Origin: Pseudomonas viridiflava | GTDB taxonomy: Bacteria > Pseudomonadota > Gammaproteobacteria > Pseudomonadales > Pseudomonadaceae | Direction of reading: 5' to 3' | NCBI GenBank assembly: GCA_900596015.1 | Contig: UVIF01000024.1 | Location: 186,001-250,000 of the forward strand | Length of the DNA: 64,000 nt | Shown here: piece by piece, positions 16,736 through 23,785 of the stretch | How the letters are laid out: each line of letters starts with the position of its first letter | How positions within the stretch are numbered: the stretch's first letter is position 1 | Notes under the pieces: generated by a model | Seen by the model: only the letters and a program-made list of their open reading frames with translations | Databases searched by the model: none | Told to the model about the DNA's origin: nothing | Program-made: the position numbers and the translations under genes

Positions 16736-17293
16736 TCAATGCAGCGACGGCTTCGCGCTGGCTGCGGTCGGTTGCTTGGCCGATTCGGTGTAGAGCAGCA
16801 GCGGTGCCACCCGCAGGTATTCCATGACTTCCATGTAGTCGGTTTCGCCGTCCTCGGACTCTTCCAGCGCATCCTGCACCTGGGCGATGGCGGCCAGGTC
16901 CTGCAGCACTTCCATGGCTTCGGTGCTCAGCGCCGTGTCGCGCGCGGTCAGGCCGAAACCGGCGAGGAAACCCTGGCACCACTCGCCCAGTGCGGCAGCG
17001 CGCTCGGGCAACGGCGACTCGTCGCTGGGGACCAGCAGCACCACGGTCATGTCGTCGCTGGTGAGTTCGCCCTTGACCATTTCCTGCAGGCCGATGAGCG
17101 CCTGGCGAACGTTGTCTGCGGCCGGTGTACCCAGCAGATCGGCGGCATCCACCAGCCATGGCTCGATCTCGAAGCCGGCACCGGCGCAACTGCGACCCAG
17201 CAACAGCCCGTGCAGTTCGGCGGGCGAGACGGTATGGCCGCTGCTGGTGAGCAGGGCGGCGAAGGCGTGATAGGGAGAATTCTGAATAGGCAT
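16736..17293 (-). CDS. YgfB/YecA (UPF0149) family protein
   Basis: Conserved protein of unknown biochemical role (185 residues). AELHGLLLGRSCAGA, ALGEWCQGFLAGFGL and DYMEVMEYLRVAPLLL are the conserved blocks of UPF0149. In E. coli the homologue ygfB also precedes pepP-ubiH. In P. aeruginosa a YgfB protein has been linked to control of ampDh3 and beta-lactam resistance; whether this gene shares that role is inference. ATG at 17293 is chosen; a TTG six bases upstream is an alternative. It is the first gene of the leftward operon. Confidence 0.88.
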   Translation of the reverse strand: MPIQNSPYHAFAALLTSSGHTVSPAELHGLLLGRSCAGAGFEIEPWLVDAADLLGTPAADNVRQALIGLQEMVKGELTSDDMTVVLLVPSDESPLPERAAALGEWCQGFLAGFGLTARDTALSTEAMEVLQDLAAIAQVQDALEESEDGETDYMEVMEYLRVAPLLLYTESAKQPTAASAKPSLH

Positions 17294-17456
17294 GGGCAAC
17301 TAGGCGCCAGACGGCGCAATGACTAGAATGAAGGCCTTGTATCCTAGCACCGGCAACCGCGCCAGACTATCGACGCGGCCAACTACGTGTTCATCTTCAC
17401 CGGGCCTGCCAGTTCATCGGCGGGCAACATTTCCCAACCGTACCTACCGGGACTCC

Positions 17457-17666
17457 ATGGAACACAACGACCTGCAAGCGCTGATGAGCCGACTCGAATC
17501 ACTGATCGGACGAGTCGAGCAACTAAAACGACAAAACGGACTCCTATTAGCGCAGGAAAAAACCTGGCGCGAGGAACGCGCAAATCTCATCGAAAAGAAT
17601 GAAATCGCCCGGCGTAAGGTCGAGTCCATGATTTCGCGCCTCAAGGCCCTGGAGCAAGACTCATGA
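17457..17666 (+). CDS. Small coiled-coil protein, TIGR02449 (ZapB-like)
   Basis: A 69-residue protein predicted to be one long coiled coil: MEHNDLQALMSRLESLIGRV and the following QLKRQN...LLLAQE heptads run almost end to end. It matches the TIGR02449 family, which sits next to zapA in gammaproteobacteria and is thought to be a cell-division protein like ZapB. Its stop overlaps the zapA start by 4 bases. ATG at 17457 was chosen because the family begins there; upstream in-frame codons have no coding character. Confidence 0.88.
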   Translation: MEHNDLQALMSRLESLIGRVEQLKRQNGLLLAQEKTWREERANLIEKNEIARRKVESMISRLKALEQDS

Positions 17667-17980
17667 GTTCAAGCAATAGCGTCACCGTTCAGATCCTGGA
17701 CAAGGAATACTCGATCATCTGCCCGCCGCAGGAGCGCAGCAATCTGGTCAACGCCGCGCGCTATCTGGACGGCAAGATGCGCGAGATCCGCAGCAGCGGC
17801 AAAGTGATCGGTGCCGACCGCATTGCCGTCATGGCCGCGCTGAACATCACTCACGATCTGCTGCATCGCCAGGACACACCGGAGCTGTCGGTCAATGGCA
17901 CCACTCGCGAACAGGTTCGCGACCTGCTCGAACGCGTGGACCTGGTGCTTGCCACCGATCCGGAAACGCCCAAGGGCTGA
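17663..17980 (+). CDS. zapA: Cell division protein ZapA
   Basis: FtsZ-ring-associated protein, 105 residues, that cross-links FtsZ protofilaments. The N-terminal head has VTVQILDKEYSIICPPQER and the conserved LVNAARYLDGKMREIR; the rest is a helical dimerisation stalk. It overlaps the coiled-coil gene by 4 bases and is followed after about 30 bases by 6S RNA, the conserved zapA-ssrS-fau arrangement. Confidence 0.95.
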   Translation: MSSSNSVTVQILDKEYSIICPPQERSNLVNAARYLDGKMREIRSSGKVIGADRIAVMAALNITHDLLHRQDTPELSVNGTTREQVRDLLERVDLVLATDPETPKG

Positions 17981-17999
17981 AATCCGCAAAGCTTTTCTG

Positions 18000-18005
18000 T
18001 ATACT
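18000..18005 (+). promoter_or_regulatory. -10 element of 6S RNA
   Basis: TATACT seven bases before the predicted 6S RNA start at 18012, close to the sigma-70 consensus TATAAT. The -35 element would fall within or just after the zapA stop region and was not clear. Confidence 0.6.
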
Positions 18006-18011
18006 GGCATC

Positions 18012-18187
18012 ACTCCCTGGAGTGCTTGCCAGTCGGTCATGTCCCTGAGCCGATACGCACAACCACGGGGGTTGCACGTGGGGTTGGTGTGCATGTCCGC
18101 TCGACGGAAAGCCTTAAAACCTCCTGTGATCTCCACCTTGAACTTTCGGGTTCAAGGGCTACACCGACAGCGGTTCGTCGGGGAGTA
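18012..18187 (+). ncRNA. ssrS: 6S RNA
   Basis: Regulatory RNA that binds sigma-70 RNA polymerase holoenzyme by imitating an open promoter. The 5' end ACTCCCTGGAGTGCTTGCC and the 3' closing strand GGGAGT (18181-18186) pair to close the long hairpin. The central GTCCGCTCGACGGAAAGCC and CACCTTGAACTTTCGGGTTC segments are nearly as in P. aeruginosa 6S RNA. About 176 bases long, and located between zapA and fau as in other gammaproteobacteria. Exact ends are inferred from the closing stem. Confidence 0.93.
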
Positions 18188-18198
18188 CCTGAATTTCC

Positions 18199-18233
18199 AG
18201 CCCATGCCGGCAGCACTTGGCGTGGGCTTTTTC
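18199..18233 (+). terminator. Intrinsic terminator after 6S RNA
   Basis: Stem AGCCCATGCC (18199-18208) with GGCGTGGGCT (18219-18228), one G-T wobble, then a run of T. It lies just after the 3' end of 6S RNA and upstream of fau. Confidence 0.75.
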
Positions 18234-18289
18234 ATTCGTCGCCGGGCAGCATTGCCCAACGGCGCCCTTGATCAGGATCGACCGCGCCC

Positions 18290-18907
18290 ATGACCGTACC
18301 CGCGCCGCAGCCTTGTCAACCACAGCCTCGTCAATCACTGCGCCGCCAGCTACGTGCCGCACGTCGTGCCCTTACCCCTGCACAGCAACGTCTGGCCGCT
18401 CGCGATCTCTACCGCCAACTGGCTCAGCATCCGTTGTTTCGCCGTGCCCGGCATATTGCCCTGTACCTGCCCAACGACGGTGAGATAGACCCGCGGCCCT
18501 TGTTGCGCGAAGCTCAACGGCGCGGCAAGCGCACCTACCTGCCGGTGCTCAGCGATTGGCCACGAACCAAGATGGTATTCCAGCGGGTGGCCCGTGGCGA
18601 AAAGCTTCGACCCAACCGCTTCGGGATTCCAGAACCGCGCATCGATCGCGCGCGGCAACGTACTATCTGGGCACTGGACCTGATCCTACTGCCACTGGTG
18701 GGGTTCGACGAAACAGGTGGGCGCCTGGGCATGGGGGGCGGCTTCTACGACCGCAGCCTGGCCTATCGCGCTCGGCGCACGGCCTGGCACGCTCCGGTGC
18801 TGCTGGGGCTGGCTCATGAGTGTCAGAAGGTCGACCGCCTGGCCCAGGCCAGTTGGGATATACCGCTGCAGGGAACGGTGACGGACAAGTGTTGGTATTT
18901 GACGTGA
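18290..18907 (+). CDS. fau: 5-Formyltetrahydrofolate cyclo-ligase
   Basis: ATP-dependent enzyme (205 residues) converting 5-formyl-THF to 5,10-methenyl-THF. The basic N-terminus RQSLRRQLRAARRAL, the IALYLPNDGEIDPRPLL segment, FGIPEP, and LILLPLVGFDETGGRLGMGGGFYDR with the nucleotide-binding glycine-rich loop are family hallmarks (YgfA/MTHFS). It lies about 100 bases after 6S RNA, as in E. coli, where the two are cotranscribed. Confidence 0.94.
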   Translation: MTVPAPQPCQPQPRQSLRRQLRAARRALTPAQQRLAARDLYRQLAQHPLFRRARHIALYLPNDGEIDPRPLLREAQRRGKRTYLPVLSDWPRTKMVFQRVARGEKLRPNRFGIPEPRIDRARQRTIWALDLILLPLVGFDETGGRLGMGGGFYDRSLAYRARRTAWHAPVLLGLAHECQKVDRLAQASWDIPLQGTVTDKCWYLT

Positions 18908-18966
18908 GCCTTGCGCCGCGGCTCTAACCTGCAGGAGCGGTCAGTGGCCGCGAACGGGCGCCACCG

Positions 18967-19134
18967 TTATCGCGGATTCACCATCGAACTTTGCACCATC
19001 GAAGTCTGCACCACGGTCAGCTCTGCACCGGTATCCGCCTTGCTCGCCCACAGACTCTGCGCGTATCCAGTGGTGACGATACCCAAGCCCAACAAAATCA
19101 CCAATGTCCACAACAAGTCCGGCTTACGGCGCAT
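18967..19134 (-). CDS. Small single-span membrane protein, unknown function
   Basis: A 55-residue protein starting MRRKPDLLWTLVILLGLGIV with one hydrophobic segment at about residues 8-26 and a polar C-terminal tail (WASKADTGAELTVVQ). A very good AGGGGG ribosome site lies 8-14 bases before the ATG at 19134, which supports translation. It resembles small Pseudomonas proteins of unknown role found near fau. The longer open frame upstream has no other support. Confidence 0.65.
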   Translation of the reverse strand: MRRKPDLLWTLVILLGLGIVTTGYAQSLWASKADTGAELTVVQTSMVQSSMVNPR

Positions 19135-19330
19135 CGACGTTGCCCCCCTACAGGCAATTAAAGAATCGACAGAACGGTATTCTGGCGTGCCGAGCAACAG
19201 CATCGGGCTTAAATTTGCGCGCATTCTGGGGCAAGCTTGGTAGACAAGCAAACGTTGTGCACGACCAATTGTCGGCTGCGCTTGAATCCAACAAAAGCTG
19301 GCCATTTCACATTATTGAGGAACACTCGCC

Positions 19331-19786
19331 ATGGCCTATTGGCTGATGAAATCCGAGCCTGACGAATTATCCATCCAGGGCCTTGCCTTGCTCGGCCAGA
19401 CTCGCTGGGATGGCGTACGCAACTATCAGGCACGCAACTTCATGCGCACCATGGCCGTTGGCGACCAGTTCTTCTTCTATCATTCCAGCTGCCCGCAACC
19501 AGGCATTGCCGGCATTGGCCGCATCGTCGCGAGCGACTATCCCGACCCCACTGCCCTGGACCCGGACAGTCATTACTTCGATCCCAAGGCCAGCACCGAA
19601 AAGAACCCCTGGACTTCGGTGGATGTGGCCCACGTCGAAACCTTCGACCCCGTGCTCGGGCTGGCCTTGTTGAAGCAGCAGAGCGGGCTTGCCGAACTTG
19701 CGCTGGTACAAAAAGGCAGCCGGCTTTCGGTGATGCCGGTAACTGCCGAACAGTGGGCAGTAGTGCTGCAGTTGTGTTGTGCATGA
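19331..19786 (+). CDS. EVE-domain protein
   Basis: A 151-residue protein consisting of one EVE domain (PUA-like fold; such domains bind modified bases in other proteins). It begins MAYWLMKSEPDELSIQGL, then TRWDGVRNYQARNFMRTM, then GDQFFFYHSSCPQPGIAGIG and a KNPWTSVDV segment, all typical of the stand-alone bacterial EVE (formerly DUF55) family. Function in the cell is unknown. It is divergent from the 55-residue membrane protein gene. Confidence 0.9.
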   Translation: MAYWLMKSEPDELSIQGLALLGQTRWDGVRNYQARNFMRTMAVGDQFFFYHSSCPQPGIAGIGRIVASDYPDPTALDPDSHYFDPKASTEKNPWTSVDVAHVETFDPVLGLALLKQQSGLAELALVQKGSRLSVMPVTAEQWAVVLQLCCA

Positions 19787-19848
19787 AAGTGGATGCCCGC
19801 GGGCTTGAAGGTCAGGCTCACTTCATTGCCGATTGAAAATCCGCCATC

Positions 19849-20265
19849 TCACTGCACGATCAGGTTATTGAACAGCAGGTCTTCGACGATGGGTTTGCCC
19901 TCTTCGTCGTTCATCACCTGCTGCAATTGCTTGAGGGCTTCCTGGCGCAGTTTTTCCTTGGCTTCGACGTTACCCATCGATTCGGAGGTCTGCTGTGCGA
20001 ACAGTGCTACCAATTGATTGCGCAGCAACGGGTCCTGGCGCTTCACGGCAGCTTCCGCTTCCGCGCCGGTGACTTTCAAGGCGATGTCCGCCTTGTACAC
20101 GTGCAGCTTGGGGCCGCCGTCCAAGGCGTAGTTGCCCACGAACGGCGGGGTCATGCCGATATAGGCAACCTTGGGCGCTGCATTCTCGCCCTCTTTGGCT
20201 GCCTCGTTGGCCATAACGGTGGTCGGCAGGGCCAACGCCAGCCCAATCAATACCCAGGCTTTCAT
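19849..20265 (-). CDS. Exported FliL-like protein outside a flagellar cluster
   Basis: A 138-residue protein with an N-terminal hydrophobic segment (KAWVLIGLALALPTTVMA) that may be a signal peptide or anchor, then a FliL-like domain: YIGMTPPFVGNYALDGGPKLHVYKADIALKV and a C-terminal FNNLIVQ, where FliL proteins end in similar LYFTDLIVQ-type sequences. Typical FliL sits in the flagellar basal body near the stator. No flagellar genes lie nearby, so its partner is unclear. ATG at 20265 gives the signal peptide. Confidence 0.82.
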   Translation of the reverse strand: MKAWVLIGLALALPTTVMANEAAKEGENAAPKVAYIGMTPPFVGNYALDGGPKLHVYKADIALKVTGAEAEAAVKRQDPLLRNQLVALFAQQTSESMGNVEAKEKLRQEALKQLQQVMNDEEGKPIVEDLLFNNLIVQ

Positions 20266-20452
20266 CACATATGTCTCCGCAAGAACGTGTCCTGACTGTA
20301 TCGGCCAGCACGGGCGATGCAATAGCTAGTTCGAATCCAATGGGCTAAAACGATTCTTCCGAGCCGTTGAGCGGACTGGCGAACAGAACTGAACCGCTTA
20401 AGTTCGCATTGCAACATTTTCGCAAACTCCGCTGGGCGGTAATTCGTTTTAT

Positions 20453-20466
20453 TTTCGGTAACGAAA
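20453..20466 (+). promoter_or_regulatory. GlpR-operator-like palindrome
   Basis: TTTCGGTAACGAAA is a near-perfect 14-base palindrome 47 bases upstream of the glpT ATG. It has the TTCG-N4-CGAA form seen in operators of GlpR, the DeoR-family repressor of glycerol genes. TTCGAA at 20475-20480 might be part of a second site. Assignment to GlpR is inference from the form and the target gene. Confidence 0.45.
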
Positions 20467-20513
20467 CTGTAACATTCGAAACCGCAGCAAATAACAATAA
20501 ATGGAGCTTGTGA

Positions 20514-21860
20514 ATGTTCGCCTTCTTCCGCCCCGCCCCGCATCGCGCAGCCCTGCCCGATGAAAAGATAGACAGCACCTACCGTCGCCTCCGCTGGCAG
20601 ATCTTCGCCGGGATATTCATCGGTTACGCCGGTTACTACCTGCTGCGCAAGAACTTCTCGCTGGCTATGCCCTACCTGATCGAAGAACAGGGCTATACCC
20701 GAGGCCAACTGGGCTTGGCGATGTCGGCCATCGCCATCTCCTATGGCCTGTCCAAATTCCTCATGGGGATCGTGTCCGACCGCTCCAACCCACGCTATTT
20801 CCTGCCATTCGGGTTGCTGGTTTCCGCCGGCGTGATGTTCGTCTTCGGCTTCGCACCTTGGGCAACTTCAAGCGTGACCATGATGTTCATACTGCTGTTC
20901 ATCAACGGCTGGGCCCAAGGCATGGGCTGGCCGCCAAGCGGCCGGACCATGGTGCACTGGTGGTCGCAGAAGGAACGCGGCGGCGTGGTGTCGGTGTGGA
21001 ACGTGGCGCACAACGTCGGCGGTGGCTTGATCGGCCCGCTGTTCCTGCTCGGCATGGGCTTGTTCAACGACTGGCACGCAGCGTTCTACGTACCGGCCGC
21101 AGTTGCCCTGCTGGTGGCCCTGTTCGCCTTTGCGACCATGCGCGACACACCGCAATCGGTCGGCCTGCCGCCCATCGAGCAATACAAGAACGATTACCCG
21201 GAAGGCTACGATTCCAGCCACGAGGAAGAATTCAGCGCCAAGGAAATCTTCGTCAAGTACGTGCTGCGCAACAAGATGCTCTGGTACATCGCCTTGGCCA
21301 ACGTATTCGTCTATCTGCTGCGCTATGGCGTACTGGACTGGGCGCCGACCTACCTCAAGGAAGCCAAGCACTTCACCGTCGACACCACCTCATGGGCCTA
21401 TTTCTTCTATGAGTGGGCCGGTATTCCCGGCACGTTGCTGTGCGGCTGGATGTCGGACAAGATCTTCCGTGGCAACCGCGGGCTGACCGGCGTGGTGTTC
21501 ATGGCACTGGTGACCGTGGCGACCCTGGTGTACTGGCTCAACCCGCCCGGCAACCCGACCGTGGACATGATCGCGCTGGTCTCGATCGGCTTCCTGATCT
21601 ACGGCCCGGTCATGCTGATCGGCCTGCAGGCGCTGGAACTGGCACCGAAGAAAGCGGCTGGTACTGCCGCTGGCTTCACTGGCCTGTTCGGCTACCTGGG
21701 CGGCTCGGTCGCCGCCAGCGCGGCGATGGGCTATACCGTGGATCACTTCGGCTGGGACGGTGGTTTCGTCCTGCTGATCGGCGCCTGCCTGTTGGCGATC
21801 GTCTTCCTGATCCCCACGCTCTGGCACAAACAGGTGGCCAGCACCCAACGCAACGCCTGA
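20514..21860 (+). CDS. glpT: sn-Glycerol-3-phosphate transporter
   Basis: Major-facilitator antiporter (448 residues) exchanging glycerol-3-phosphate for inorganic phosphate at the inner membrane. About 12 hydrophobic segments are visible. The organophosphate:Pi antiporter signatures are GYAGYYLLRKNFSLAMPYL near residues 38-56 and NGWAQGMGWPPSGRTMVHWW in the first half; the arginines of these (R46 region and a second in LLRYGVLDW) match the phosphate-binding residues of GlpT. It begins MFAFFRPAPHRA. Its last codons and stop form half of a 24-base palindrome. Confidence 0.93.
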   Translation: MFAFFRPAPHRAALPDEKIDSTYRRLRWQIFAGIFIGYAGYYLLRKNFSLAMPYLIEEQGYTRGQLGLAMSAIAISYGLSKFLMGIVSDRSNPRYFLPFGLLVSAGVMFVFGFAPWATSSVTMMFILLFINGWAQGMGWPPSGRTMVHWWSQKERGGVVSVWNVAHNVGGGLIGPLFLLGMGLFNDWHAAFYVPAAVALLVALFAFATMRDTPQSVGLPPIEQYKNDYPEGYDSSHEEEFSAKEIFVKYVLRNKMLWYIALANVFVYLLRYGVLDWAPTYLKEAKHFTVDTTSWAYFFYEWAGIPGTLLCGWMSDKIFRGNRGLTGVVFMALVTVATLVYWLNPPGNPTVDMIALVSIGFLIYGPVMLIGLQALELAPKKAAGTAAGFTGLFGYLGGSVAASAAMGYTVDHFGWDGGFVLLIGACLLAIVFLIPTLWHKQVASTQRNA

Positions 21861-21873
21861 CGTCAGGCGTTGC
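21850..21873. terminator. Perfect 24-bp palindrome at convergent glpT and chaC ends
   Basis: GCAACGCCTGACGTCAGGCG, extended on the right by TTGC, is a perfect palindrome that contains the glpT stop codon (21858-21860) and ends 7 bases before the chaC-type gene. It could form a 10-base-pair stem in either transcript. There is no T-run, so termination is not certain. Confidence 0.5.
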
Positions 21874-21879
21874 GCACCG

Positions 21880-22554
21880 TCAGGGCAGGAATTGCTGCGA
21901 GGCTTGAGTGCAGCTGCCCTGATGGCAACGCTTGAGCCTGGCTTCCAGGTTCTTGTCCGGCATTGCGTGATTGCGCAGGGCACTGATGGTTTGCTCGACG
22001 TAATCGCGGGTGCTGCCAAATCGCCCGCTGGCACTGTCGAGAATCTGCGTCAGCAGGTTATCCGGCAGGTTGCCTGCATAGCTGGGCAAATGCCGCTCCA
22101 ATACGAACCCCAACGCCTGCACCTTGGTGCCGTCTTCGAGACGGCAGTTGAGCCAATGCGGGCGGTACGAGGGATAGGGCATCTCGCGCTTCCACAGCGC
22201 CAGCAGCGAGTGTTCGAGATCTTCCTGAGGCAAGCGATAGGCGAACCCGGCGCATGAGCCGCCTCGGTCCAGACCGAACACCAGGCCAGGTCGCTCGGGT
22301 GTGCCACGGTGTTCGTGGGACCACAGGTACAGGCCCCGGTGATAGCCATGCACACGCGCCCGGCGACGCTCCGCGGCGCTGCATTCGGGCCGCCAGATGA
22401 GCGAGCCGTAGGCGAACAGCCAGACCGGCCCGCCACGATGGCGCCGCATTGTCGTGTCCAATGAATGAAGAAGTTGCTCGTGGGTCAATTGCGGCCCGAG
22501 ATCGAGCGACGGCGGATAGACCACATTCAAGTGCGCAGTTTCGAGTACCGACAT
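21880..22554 (-). CDS. ChaC-type gamma-glutamylcyclotransferase
   Basis: Glutathione-specific gamma-glutamylcyclotransferase of the ChaC family (224 residues), releasing 5-oxoproline and Cys-Gly from glutathione. The substrate-binding loop is FAYGSLIWRP; RRARVHGYHRGLYLWS follows, and the catalytic glutamate should be the one in LWKREMPYPSYRPHWL. ATG at 22554 gives MSVLETAHL; an upstream in-frame ATG is possible but lies in AT-rich non-coding DNA. A predicted inverted repeat lies upstream. Confidence 0.9.
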   Translation of the reverse strand: MSVLETAHLNVVYPPSLDLGPQLTHEQLLHSLDTTMRRHRGGPVWLFAYGSLIWRPECSAAERRRARVHGYHRGLYLWSHEHRGTPERPGLVFGLDRGGSCAGFAYRLPQEDLEHSLLALWKREMPYPSYRPHWLNCRLEDGTKVQALGFVLERHLPSYAGNLPDNLLTQILDSASGRFGSTRDYVEQTISALRNHAMPDKNLEARLKRCHQGSCTQASQQFLP

Positions 22555-22658
22555 AAGCAGTCGCCTGTTATCCCCGTAAGATGGCAATGAAGCCTAACTC
22601 TAGCGCATTGCAACTCCCGCGTTCCTACCGTATGGCAGATAGATCAATAAATACAAGC

Positions 22659-22693
22659 GCTTATAATCAACTTCAAATAAATAAGTTATAAGC
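22659..22693 (-). promoter_or_regulatory. AT-rich interrupted inverted repeat upstream of the ChaC gene
   Basis: GCTTAT (22659-22664) and AACTT (22669-22673) are matched in inverse order by AAGTT (22683-22687) and ATAAGC (22688-22693). It sits in a notably AT-rich patch (about 22610-22740) between the ChaC gene and the upstream oxidoreductase gene. It may be an operator or a hairpin; the regulator is unknown. Confidence 0.4.
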
Positions 22694-22813
22694 ACCAAAC
22701 AGGCTCGGGGACAAATCGGCGTGCACGATTTTACCGCAATGCCACTGCGTCAGATTCGACGCAGGCATCACGACAGCAGAAGCAGGCAACGAAATGACGC
22801 AGGGCAGTGGAAA

Positions 22814-23785
22814 CTAGGCTGGCCGCGGCGCGTAGGCGAAGACGTCCGCACGCATCTGGTGCGCATCCATCCCGGCATTCACCAGGGCATCAAGCGTGGC
22901 GTAGATCATCGCCGGTGAACCGCTGCCATAGACATGCACGGCGCTCAGGTCGGCTATGTCCTCGCAGACCGCCTCATGCAGCATGCCGCAGCGTCCTTCC
23001 CAGCCACACAGATCGCTCACCACCTTGTTCAGGAACAGGTTGGGCAACTGCTTCCATTGCTCCCAATGTTCCAGCGTGTAGAAATCCTCGGGGCGACGCA
23101 CACCCCAGTACAGGTGCACCGGATGCTTGAAACCTTCGCGTCGGCAATGCTCGATCAGGCTGTTCATCTGCGCCATGCCGGTCCCTGCAGCAATCAGCAC
23201 CAGTGGTCCGTCCGGCAGCTCGGCCAGGTGGGTATCGCCATAGGGCATGTGTACGCGGGCCATGCCGTTGCGCTGCAACTGCTCGATCAAACTCTGCGCA
23301 CTGGCCTCGCGGACCAGCACGTGCAGCTCCAGGTCGCGCCCGCTGTGGGGTGCCGAGGCTAGCGAGAAGGCAGACTTTTCGCCATTTTCGCGCTCGATCA
23401 TCAGGTATTGCCCGGCATGGTAGCGCGGCGGCTTGCCGGCCGGCGCACGCAGGCGCACGCGCCAGACATCGCCGCCGATATCGATGCAGTCGATCAGCTG
23501 GCAGGCCAGGCTGCGCACCGGCAGCTCGCCCTTGGCCAGTACGCCGTCCCAGAGGATCACGCAGTCTTCCAGCGGCTCGGCGATGCAGGTGTGAAACTCG
23601 CCGCGGTCGATCACCGCGCCTTCCTCGCGAACACTGCCTTCCACCAGCACCGCGCTGCACACATGGCAGTTGCCATTGCGGCAGCTCTGCGGGCAGTCGT
23701 AGCCCAGGCGCTGCGCGGCCGCCAGAATCCGCTCGGCGGGCAGGGTTTCAAGCACCACGCCCGAAGGTTGCAAGGTCACACGCAT
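22814..23785 (-). CDS. Ferredoxin-fused NAD(P)H-flavin reductase
   Basis: A 323-residue electron-transfer protein. An N-terminal plant-type [2Fe-2S] domain (about 1-80) has the cysteines of DCPQSCRNGNCHVC and a later HTC; then comes an FAD-binding domain with YHAGQYLMI and SAFSLASAPHSG, and an NAD(P)-binding domain with LVLIAAGTGMAQMNSLIEHC and VYGSGSPAMI. It resembles the CDP-6-deoxy-glucoseen reductase (AscD) and phenol-hydroxylase reductase groups. Its ATG overlaps the ubiD stop (TGATG), so the two are translationally coupled. In E. coli the flavin reductase gene fre follows ubiD, suggesting a similar flavin-reducing job here. Confidence 0.87.
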   Translation of the reverse strand: MRVTLQPSGVVLETLPAERILAAAQRLGYDCPQSCRNGNCHVCSAVLVEGSVREEGAVIDRGEFHTCIAEPLEDCVILWDGVLAKGELPVRSLACQLIDCIDIGGDVWRVRLRAPAGKPPRYHAGQYLMIERENGEKSAFSLASAPHSGRDLELHVLVREASAQSLIEQLQRNGMARVHMPYGDTHLAELPDGPLVLIAAGTGMAQMNSLIEHCRREGFKHPVHLYWGVRRPEDFYTLEHWEQWKQLPNLFLNKVVSDLCGWEGRCGMLHEAVCEDIADLSAVHVYGSGSPAMIYATLDALVNAGMDAHQMRADVFAYAPRPA

